Translations under genes and position numbers: made by a program | In this document: positions 16,087-21,785 of the stretch, one piece after another | Numbering within the stretch: position 1 is the stretch's first letter | How the letters are laid out: every line of letters starts with the position of its first letter | DNA from: JAHZFN01 sp965149945 | GTDB taxonomy: Bacteria > Bacillota > Dehalobacteriia > UBA4068 > UBA4997 | Reading direction: 5' to 3' | Assembly (NCBI GenBank): GCA_965149945.1 | Contig: CBCTTQ010000031.1 | Span: 1 to 21,785, forward strand | Length of the DNA stretch: 21,785 nt | The notes under the pieces: generated by a model | The model's input: only the letters and a program-made list of their open reading frames with translations | Told to the model about the DNA's origin: nothing | Databases searched by the model: none

Positions 16087-16110
16087 CGGCTACGCCAAAG
16101 AACGCAGCCG
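16087..16110 (-). terminator. Terminator of the GNAT gene
   Basis: CGGCTACG (16087-16094) pairs with CGCAGCCG (16103-16110), including one wobble. On the minus strand it is followed by CTTTTT. Confidence 0.75.
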
Positions 16111-16119
16111 AAAGAAACT

Positions 16120-16632
16120 TTATGAAATTCCAAATTCCTTCGCATATCGGATGATACCGGAGACCGGGCGGACATAATCGGATAGTTTGCAAACCATGAA
16201 ATTCTCGTCCGGGACATCAAAGGGAGGCGCGATTCCGTAATCCTTTGCGGGGCGGTAGCCAAATTTCGGATAATATTTCTCACTGCCTAAAACAACAGAA
16301 TACTCATAGCCTAATGCCCTCGCTTTCCTATGCCCTTCCCGAACCAAAGCAGAACCGATACCCTGCCTTTGATATGCGGGAAGAACTGACAAGGGAGCTA
16401 AAGCAAGTTGGACGTCTTCTCCAATTTCAAGCCGCGTAAACATGATATGTCCCACGATTTTCCCTTCAATTTCAGCAACCAAAGTCAATTCCGGAATATA
16501 GGCGTCGCTTGTCCGCAACGCGTTCACCAAATCCTGCTCATTGCCATCCGCATGTTCCGCGCTGCTAAACGCGGACTTTACTACTGTATAGATCGCCCCG
16601 AAATCGTTGGCGCTTTCCTGTCGTATTATCAT
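16120..16632 (-). CDS. GNAT-family N-acetyltransferase (COG3153/YhbS-like)
   Basis: This 170-residue enzyme transfers an acetyl group from acetyl-CoA to an unknown amine. The acetyl-CoA motif A is LSVLPAYQRQGIGSALV (81-97), followed by the VVLGSEKYYPKFGYRPA segment typical of the YhbS-like group. The frame is open 43 codons further upstream, but that part is not family-like; the ATG at 16632 has AAGAGGTG upstream and gives the usual length. A possible -10 TATACT lies about 40 nt upstream. It is a single-gene unit and its substrate cannot be predicted. Confidence 0.9.
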   Translation of the reverse strand: MIIRQESANDFGAIYTVVKSAFSSAEHADGNEQDLVNALRTSDAYIPELTLVAEIEGKIVGHIMFTRLEIGEDVQLALAPLSVLPAYQRQGIGSALVREGHRKARALGYEYSVVLGSEKYYPKFGYRPAKDYGIAPPFDVPDENFMVCKLSDYVRPVSGIIRYAKEFGIS

Positions 16633-17057
16633 AACGACACACCTCTTAACCGCGATTTTAATAAATTGTACTCTACAGTATAGCATAAAATCAGAAATAT
16701 ATCCACCGAGAATTTGAATGATACACCATAACGTTAACCTGGTTGTAAAAAAAGCCGCCAAAATCCAGTCTCGCGATTTTGCCGCCAGCCAGCCAGTCTC
16801 CGCCCATGGTATGCTAAAACCGCGGAATAGTAACGCCGGTTATCGAAAACAAAGGGACTCTATTACGAAAAGTCGCTTCAAACCTCATTGCCATACTTTA
16901 TCCAAAGTTATCTTATAAAAAAACCACAGAGCAGAAGTACTTCCATACCTAATCAAAATTGGATAATCGAAACTTACGCGAAACAAAACGTTTTCATCAA
17001 TCCGCGCTGACACCATGATGGATAAAAACGGAGTTTGATGCGATTCAAGACGAACAT
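16633..17057. other. Gene-free spacer between GNAT and tRNA-Arg
   Basis: No convincing gene is seen. A small hairpin, CAAAATC (16759-16765) with GATTTTG (16775-16781), is the only structure noted. The stretch may be decayed sequence. Confidence 0.4.
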
Positions 17058-17102
17058 AAAAAACGTCCGCAAACCGTAAACAATACCGTTCCTCGGACGT
17101 TT
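17058..17102 (-). terminator. Terminator of tRNA-Arg
   Basis: AAACGTCCG (17061-17069) pairs with CGGACGTTT (17094-17102) around a long 24-nt loop. On the minus strand the hairpin is followed by a run of six Ts and lies directly after the tRNA. Confidence 0.7.
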
Positions 17103-17105
17103 TAT

Positions 17106-17180
17106 TGGTACCCCCGGCGAGAATCGAACTCACAATTAACCCTTAGGAGGGGTTTGTTATATCCATTTAACTACGGAGGC
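17106..17180 (-). tRNA. tRNA-Arg (anticodon CCT)
   Basis: The minus strand folds as a full cloverleaf: acceptor GCCTCCG with CGGGGGT (G-T wobble at the end), D-arm GTTA/TAAC, anticodon stem AACCC/GGGTT with loop CTCCTAA, T-arm GTGAG-TTCGATT-CTCGC, discriminator A and an encoded CCA end. The anticodon CCT reads AGG. The variable loop is short (4 nt). Confidence 0.95.
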
Positions 17181-17347
17181 GCATAAAATGCACATTCAAT
17201 TTTAAAAAGCTTTGGATTTTGAAGAATAGAGCGCTCTGCCCTGTTAAGCCATGGAAACAGATAATCCTGCCTTCAATTATTCTACTATGGAAAGCCGGGA
17301 AAGTCAAATACAGTTTTCGCGAATCGCATCGTTCGAGCATTACCCCC

Positions 17348-17376
17348 TTGCAGATAAAAACCACTTCTGATACAAT
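17348..17376 (+). promoter_or_regulatory. Predicted tadA promoter
   Basis: A -35 TTGCAG (17348-17353) and a -10 TACAAT (17371-17376) are separated by 17 nt, about 50 nt before the tadA start. Confidence 0.65.
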
Positions 17377-17424
17377 AAAAGAGGTATCTGTTATTTTCCC
17401 ATCAGCCAGCGGAAAGGAGCAGCC

Positions 17425-17877
17425 ATGAAACACCAAGATTACATGGGAATCGCCTTGAAATTGGCTCAGCAAGCCGCCGCCAACGGAGAAGTGCCCGTCG
17501 GCGCGTTGATCGTCAAAAACGGCGACATCCTTTGTCAGAATTACAATCGGCGGGAGACAAACCGTTCTGCTACCGCCCACGCGGAAATGCTGGTAATTGA
17601 AGAAGCTTGCCGAAAACTGAATCGCTGGCGGTTAGACGACTGTACCCTTTATGTTACGCTGGAGCCTTGTCCCATGTGCGCCGGGGCCATTGTCTTAGCT
17701 CGATTGCGTCAGGTGGTGTTCGGCTGTGATGACAGCCGTTGGGGAGCAGCCGGTTCCCTGTTCAACATCCCGGAGCACCCCAACGCGACATTTCACCCTC
17801 AAATTATAGCGGGAATTCGCGCGGAGGAGTGTCAAAAATTGTTGCAAAATTTCTTTCAAAAGCAACGTATAAAATAA
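17425..17877 (+). CDS. tadA: tRNA-specific adenosine deaminase TadA
   Basis: This 150-residue zinc deaminase converts A34 to inosine in the anticodon of tRNA-Arg(ACG). The zinc and catalytic residues are H52 and E54 in AHAEM, and C82/C85 in PCPMCAG. The ARLRQVVFGCDDSRWGAAGS segment is typical of bacterial TadA, and the length is standard. AAAGGAG lies about 7 nt before the ATG. It has its own promoter and is divergent from the neighbouring tRNA-Arg(CCT), which is not its substrate. Confidence 0.95.
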   Translation: MKHQDYMGIALKLAQQAAANGEVPVGALIVKNGDILCQNYNRRETNRSATAHAEMLVIEEACRKLNRWRLDDCTLYVTLEPCPMCAGAIVLARLRQVVFGCDDSRWGAAGSLFNIPEHPNATFHPQIIAGIRAEECQKLLQNFFQKQRIK

Positions 17878-17980
17878 GAACGACTTCACCCCGCATTTCA
17901 CAAAAAAAAGATTTTTACCTACTGATAAAGGTTCGTATCTTTCATCCTTTTTTGTTAAAAATTTTTTAAAATATCCTGAT

Positions 17981-18077
17981 AAAATATACATATTTTAGAG
18001 GAAAATGCTAAAAAAAGCGAATATTTTTAAAATATACATATTTTAGAGGAAAATGCTAAAAAAAAGCGAATATTTTT
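17981..18077. repeat. Tandem 48/49-bp direct repeat before the radical SAM gene
   Basis: Two nearly identical units lie at 17981-18028 and 18029-18077, differing by one extra A in the second. Each starts with AAAATAT-AC-ATATTTT, a 7-2-7 inverted repeat, and contains GCT/AGC arms around an A-run. They lie 90-186 nt before the radical SAM start, where its promoter would be; no clear -35/-10 pair was found. The remainder of 17878-18166 holds no gene. Confidence 0.9.
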
Positions 18078-18166
18078 AAGTAATTTATCAACGACTGATT
18101 TCTACAAAATACGTCAATCGCAGACGTTCGGTCGAGAAATCAAAAAGAAAGGTAGGTAGGATCACT

Positions 18167-19519
18167 ATGAGCGGTAAAGATATGAAAGAGCGTTTACAGA
18201 GTTTTGCGGTACAAAAGGTTCTTCATTATTTAAAAGAAGATCCTGACAAAAGTTTGCCCAAATTGTTGGATTGGGCAGACAAATTCGACAAAGATGATCT
18301 CTATGTCAAACAGCGGGCAATGTTCCGAAAAATCATTGAAAACCCTGATAATAACTGGTATCGAATGATGAAAAGCCTTTGGACTGATATCGATTCAGAA
18401 GTTCGCCAGACTTTTTTCAATAACTTTATTGTCAACACCTCTCTCATCGGCACGGGCCGACAGAAAAAAGCGAGAGAAACATACCATTGCAATATCCCTT
18501 GGGCTATTTTGATGGATCCCACTTCTGCCTGCAACCTGCACTGCACTGGTTGCTGGGCGGCAGAATACGGCAACAAACTGAATTTGAGCTATGAAATTCT
18601 GGATGATATCACTCGCCAGGGAAAAGAAATCGGCACTTTCATGTACATCTTTTCCGGCGGCGAACCGCTGGTACGCAAAGCCGACATCATTCGTCTATGC
18701 GAAGCCCATCCGGACTGCATGTTCTTGGCTTTCACCAACGGCACCCTCATTGATGAATCCTTTGCGGATGAAATGTTGCGGGTGAAAAATTTCATCCCTG
18801 CCATCAGCGTCGAAGGATTTGAAGAAGCCACCGACGCCAGACGAGGCGCCGGTACTTACCGAGCGGTTATGCACACCATGGACATTCTGCGGAAAAAGAA
18901 ACTGGCATTCGGCGTCTCTTGCTGCTACACCAGTCAGAACATCGATTCTCTCAGCTCTGAACAATATATCGATATGTTAATCGACAAAGGAGCAAAATTC
19001 GCGTGGTTCTTCCACTATATGCCGGTGGGCAACGATGCCGTGACAGATCTTTTACCCACGCCGGAACAGCGGGAACAGATGGTACATCGAATCCGCGCAT
19101 ATCGGAAAACAAAACCGATTTTTACTATTGACTTCCAAAACGACGGAGAATTCGCCCAGGGCTGCATTGCCGGCGGCCGCAAATATTTACACATCAACGC
19201 CAACGGCGACATTGAACCCTGCGCTTTCATCCATTATTCCGATTCCAACATTCGAGAAAAAACTTTGCTGGAAGCGCTGCAATCGCCTTTGTTTATGGCA
19301 TACAAAGAAGGTCAGCCCTTCAACGGCAATATGCTGCGTCCCTGTCCAATGTTGGAAAATCCGGAACGGCTACGCGACATGGTACAAACCACCCACGCCT
19401 ACTCCACCGATATGCAATCCCCGGAAGACGTGGAAAATCTTTATAAAAAATGCGCTCCCTACGCAGAAAACTGGACCCAAACAGCCAACACCCTTTGGCA
19501 AAGCGCTCATCAGGAATAA
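18167..19519 (+). CDS. Radical SAM protein with SPASM-type C-terminus
   Basis: The radical SAM cluster motif is C122/C126/C129 in CNLHCTGC, followed by the SAM-binding FSGGEPL motif. C-terminal cysteines C333, C352 (EPCAFIHY), C393 (RPCPML) and C429 suggest one or more auxiliary Fe-S clusters of SPASM type. About 110 N-terminal residues, helical and without a clear motif, precede the core. The 450-residue length and these features place it in the COG0535-like group of clostridial proteins of unknown substrate. No peptide precursor gene is seen nearby. Tandem repeats lie upstream and a hairpin downstream. GGTAGG precedes the ATG. The reaction is unknown. Confidence 0.9.
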   Translation: MSGKDMKERLQSFAVQKVLHYLKEDPDKSLPKLLDWADKFDKDDLYVKQRAMFRKIIENPDNNWYRMMKSLWTDIDSEVRQTFFNNFIVNTSLIGTGRQKKARETYHCNIPWAILMDPTSACNLHCTGCWAAEYGNKLNLSYEILDDITRQGKEIGTFMYIFSGGEPLVRKADIIRLCEAHPDCMFLAFTNGTLIDESFADEMLRVKNFIPAISVEGFEEATDARRGAGTYRAVMHTMDILRKKKLAFGVSCCYTSQNIDSLSSEQYIDMLIDKGAKFAWFFHYMPVGNDAVTDLLPTPEQREQMVHRIRAYRKTKPIFTIDFQNDGEFAQGCIAGGRKYLHINANGDIEPCAFIHYSDSNIREKTLLEALQSPLFMAYKEGQPFNGNMLRPCPMLENPERLRDMVQTTHAYSTDMQSPEDVENLYKKCAPYAENWTQTANTLWQSAHQE

Positions 19520-19680
19520 ACAGCGAACAGACGTCTTTTCGCATCACTCCTTTGTCCAGAAATACCTCTCTGTAAAGCCAGAGAACTCAAGAAATTTCCG
19601 GGTGCTTGCGGTTTTTGTAAGATTTTTCGGATATACATTTTGTCAATTTGCAATAAAATACAATAAAATATAAATTTTCC

Positions 19681-19706
19681 AAAAGGCGTATATTCATACG
19701 CCTTTT
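19681..19706 (+). terminator. Hairpin between the radical SAM gene and popT-like gene
   Basis: AAAAGGCGTAT (19681-19691) pairs perfectly with ATACGCCTTTT (19696-19706) around 4 nt. It probably ends the radical SAM transcript. A possible promoter for the next gene, TTGTCA (19640-19645) and TAAAAT (19664-19669) with an 18-nt spacer, lies before it, which would place the hairpin in that gene's leader. Confidence 0.65.
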
Positions 19707-19724
19707 GATTACAGGAGCGATGTT

Positions 19725-20543
19725 ATGACACTGCTATGGAAAAAAGCAATACTGCGTTTCTTTCAGGGAATGCTCATCGGTACAGGAGCCATTTTACCCG
19801 GAGTCAGCGGAGGTGTTCTCTGTGTTGCTTTCGGCGTCTACGAACCGCTGATGGCTTTTTTATCCCACCCAACCCGTGATTTCAAAAAAAATATCGGCAT
19901 TTTTTTACCGATATTTCTCGGCGGGCTGGTCGGATTTGTGCTCCTCGCCAAAGTAGTGGAACACCTCCTTTCTCTATCCCCTGTGGTCATTATGCTGCTG
20001 TTTTGCGGTTTGATCTGCGGAACCATTCCCGACTTAATGAGAAAATCCACCGCTGTCAGTTCCGCCACAGGCTGGTCCTGCTTTATCATCACCCTGTTGG
20101 CCTCATTCATCTTCTTTCATATTTTGGACAGCGGTATAGAAGGCTCCGTCCAGCCTAATTTCGGCTGGTTTCTCTTCTGCGGCGCTATCTGGGGGCTGAG
20201 CATGATCGTCCCGGGACTCAGTTCCTCTTCGATTCTGCTGTTTATGGGGTTGTACCAACCCATGGCACAAGGCATCGGCAATTTAGACATGGCTGTGCTG
20301 ATTCCGCTTTTATTGGGATTTCTTGCCACCATTGCCGTTACCGCCAAAATCACCAATCGATTGTTGGAGCGACATTACGGTATTTTTTCCAAAATCATTT
20401 TAGGATTTGTCATTTCATCCGTGTTGATGATCGCACCGACCACCTTTGCCGATACCGGTCAGTTATTGCTGGGCATCCTTTGTTTTATTGTCGGATTTTT
20501 CCTGGCGCGCTGGATGGATAAACTCAACATGCGTAATGAATAA
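19725..20543 (+). CDS. popT: DUF368 membrane protein, PopT-type polyprenyl-phosphate transporter
   Basis: This 272-residue multi-helix membrane protein belongs to DUF368. It has the two family repeats, ILPGVSGG (P25-G30) and IVPGLSSS (P163-S168), one in each half. DUF368 proteins (PopT) have been shown in other bacteria to return undecaprenyl phosphate to the inner face of the membrane for cell wall and surface polymer synthesis; assignment here is by family. AGGAG lies about 6 nt before the ATG. The gene is followed by a strong hairpin terminator. Confidence 0.88.
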   Translation: MTLLWKKAILRFFQGMLIGTGAILPGVSGGVLCVAFGVYEPLMAFLSHPTRDFKKNIGIFLPIFLGGLVGFVLLAKVVEHLLSLSPVVIMLLFCGLICGTIPDLMRKSTAVSSATGWSCFIITLLASFIFFHILDSGIEGSVQPNFGWFLFCGAIWGLSMIVPGLSSSSILLFMGLYQPMAQGIGNLDMAVLIPLLLGFLATIAVTAKITNRLLERHYGIFSKIILGFVISSVLMIAPTTFADTGQLLLGILCFIVGFFLARWMDKLNMRNE

Positions 20544-20596
20544 TCGGCAACACCAACACTGCCGAAACAGTTGAGCATCAAAAAAATTTCTTTTTA

Positions 20597-20624
20597 AAAC
20601 GACATGGCAAAAGCCATGTCGTTT
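20597..20624 (+). terminator. Terminator of the popT-like gene
   Basis: AAACGACATGGC (20597-20608) pairs perfectly with GCCATGTCGTTT (20613-20624) around AAAA, followed by CTGTTT. Confidence 0.85.
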
Positions 20625-20752
20625 CTGTTTGCAAAATGCTGTCTCGGCGTTCCGAAAATATTTTCGCGGTTATCCCTATTTCCAAATAGACAATCCCGAT
20701 CTCAACGCTAAGAAAATACTCCGCATCCTATAGCGCAATCCGACGGGAAACA

Positions 20753-20792
20753 AGACAACAGCCCCCACACTGAAATATGCGGGCTGTTGTCT
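20753..20792 (-). terminator. Terminator of the SLH surface protein gene
   Basis: AGACAACAGCCC (20753-20764) pairs perfectly with GGGCTGTTGTCT (20781-20792) around a 16-nt loop. On the minus strand TTGTTT follows. It lies about 70 nt after the stop. Between this hairpin and 20625 no gene is seen. Confidence 0.75.
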
Positions 20793-20860
20793 CACAAAAT
20801 CCGCGTCACAGGATTCAATCTAAAGCAAATATACGCCTATTCCTCACACTAAAAATTCAC

Positions 20861-21785
20861 TTATACCAAATAGCGATAAAGGAAAGTCACCATCTGTCCG
20901 CGATTGCAATCATCATCGGGACTGAAAGTATCCGCGCCGGTGCCGTTAGTTACACCAGCGTGTACCGCCCACGCCACCGCGTCGGCATAATAAGCATCGG
21001 CAGGAACGTCGGCAAAGCTATTGCCGCTAATCACCGAAGAGCCATCATAGCGCCACAGGAATGTTACCATCTGTCCGCGCGTTACGATGGCATTGGGACT
21101 GAATGTATCAGCCTCCGTACCGTTGGTCAAACCCTGTTCCGCCGCCCAAAGTACCGCGTCATAATAGTAAGCGTCGGCAGAAACATCCGTAAACGGGTTC
21201 GTGCTGTTATTCGGCTCGGGAGAACCCGCGGCCCGCCATAAGAAAGTCACCATTTGCCCGCGCGTACAGGAAAGATTCGGTTCAAAGGTGGTGGCGCTGG
21301 TACCCATGGTAACGTCATTTTGCAGCGCCCAAACTACAGCGTCATAATAATATGCCTGTTCAGAGACATCTTCAAAAGGCAGTGAGGAAGGATCTTCCAC
21401 CCGCGCAAAGGTTACGACCACCCTGTCGCCACGACTAAGTCCTACCAACTTACCATCAGTCGGAATAGCAACCGAATTACCGTTGACTGTAATTTCCGCG
21501 ATTTCATATCCTTCGTCCGGAGTAATCGTTACCGTTCCGTTTATCGAAGCAGGGGCCTTGCCGCCCACGCCATTCACCGAAACAATCGGTCGATTGTCGG
21601 AACTCGAACCGCCGGTATGTGTCCGCCATTGCCCGTACAGTGTCATGTCCTCCGTGACAGGCGACTGAAAATTCCACTGTTCTCCGCCGCTTTTGTCCGT
21701 AAACCAACCAAGGAAAGTATACCCTTGCCGTGTCGGTTCCTCCGGCTGTTCAATAGGCGTATTGCCGTTTATCGTTTTTTCCGTT
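20861..21785 (-). CDS. SLH-domain surface protein with Listeria-Bacteroides repeat (5' end beyond window)
   Basis: The minus-strand frame is open to the window end, so only the C-terminal 307 residues or so are visible and the start is outside. At the N-terminal side of the visible part is GYTFLGWFTDKSGG and DMTLYGQW, a Flg_new (Listeria-Bacteroides) repeat, preceded by a Pro/Glu-rich linker. Next comes a small beta domain (VTITPDEGYEIAEITVNG). Three SLH repeats follow, coded at about 21376-21244, 21193-21050 and 21016-20864, each with YDAV-WA, TNGT (MGT in the first), and RGQMVTFL. SLH domains bind pyruvylated cell wall polymers, so the protein is surface-anchored by its C-terminus. Its role depends on the part outside the window. 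Confidence 0.93.
   Translation of the reverse strand, partial: TEKTINGNTPIEQPEEPTRQGYTFLGWFTDKSGGEQWNFQSPVTEDMTLYGQWRTHTGGSSSDNRPIVSVNGVGGKAPASINGTVTITPDEGYEIAEITVNGNSVAIPTDGKLVGLSRGDRVVVTFARVEDPSSLPFEDVSEQAYYYDAVVWALQNDVTMGTSATTFEPNLSCTRGQMVTFLWRAAGSPEPNNSTNPFTDVSADAYYYDAVLWAAEQGLTNGTEADTFSPNAIVTRGQMVTFLWRYDGSSVISGNSFADVPADAYYADAVAWAVHAGVTNGTGADTFSPDDDCNRGQMVTFLYRYLV

Noticed and set aside
16633..16761. N-terminal extension of the GNAT protein to 16761
   Set aside because: The extra 43 residues are not family-like and cover the likely promoter; AAGAGGTG supports the start at 16632.
16718..16918. 66-residue reading frame in the GNAT-tRNA spacer
   Set aside because: No ribosome binding site, no recognisable domain and no context for it.
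17225..17262. Possible tRNA fragment next to tRNA-Arg (TAGAGCGCTCTGCCC and CTGTTAA)
   Set aside because: The anticodon stem does not pair and no acceptor or T-arm can be formed.
17981..18077. CRISPR array
   Set aside because: The two units are directly adjacent with no spacers, so this is a tandem duplication.

Overview
The window comes from an anaerobic, mid-GC Firmicute. Pyruvate:ferredoxin oxidoreductase points to anaerobic metabolism, and a two-gene SufC/SufB-like Fe-S cluster system, SLH-domain surface protein with a Listeria-Bacteroides-type repeat, CsoR and a tRNA-Arg(CCT) fit Clostridia. Negativicutes remain possible. No phage, insertion sequence, CRISPR array or integrase was seen; this reads as ordinary chromosome with a metal-homeostasis cluster in the middle.

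Layout. 1-4652: the end of a nicotinamidase-like hydrolase, its terminator, then nifJ (PFOR) behind a candidate operator, promoter and about 200-nt leader, closed by a perfect 20-bp hairpin terminator. 4673-8433 (minus strand): a sufC-sufB pair with a structured leader, a terminator, then an M18 aminopeptidase followed by an unrecognised 176-residue protein. 8512-15989: the metal region. A Zn/Cd-type P-type ATPase and a separate small HMA protein run leftward; a copper ATPase with a C-terminal CopZ-like domain plus csoR runs rightward. The two divergent promoters are both recognisable and each carries its own operator: an 8-2-8 ArsR/SmtB-like palindrome on the zinc side and a CsoR-like ATACCC/GGGTAT palindrome on the copper side. 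An arsR-araC regulator pair follows. 16087-17877: a GNAT acetyltransferase (minus), tRNA-Arg(CCT) (minus) and tadA (plus). 17981-20624: a tandem 48-bp repeat, a radical SAM/SPASM protein and a DUF368 (PopT-type) polyprenyl-phosphate transporter. 20861 to the end: the C-terminal part of an SLH-anchored surface protein (minus).

How the genes fit together. PFOR and radical SAM enzymes need Fe-S clusters, which the minimal SufCB pair could build. CopA/CopZ with CsoR, and ZntA/HMA with ArsR, form two complete sense-and-export circuits sharing one 357-bp divergent control region. The most noteworthy points are the in-frame copA-copZ fusion that keeps a strong internal ribosome binding site and start codon, the minimal SufCB pair with a possible kissing-loop leader, and the tandem repeats before the radical SAM gene. 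I found no clear wholly new system.
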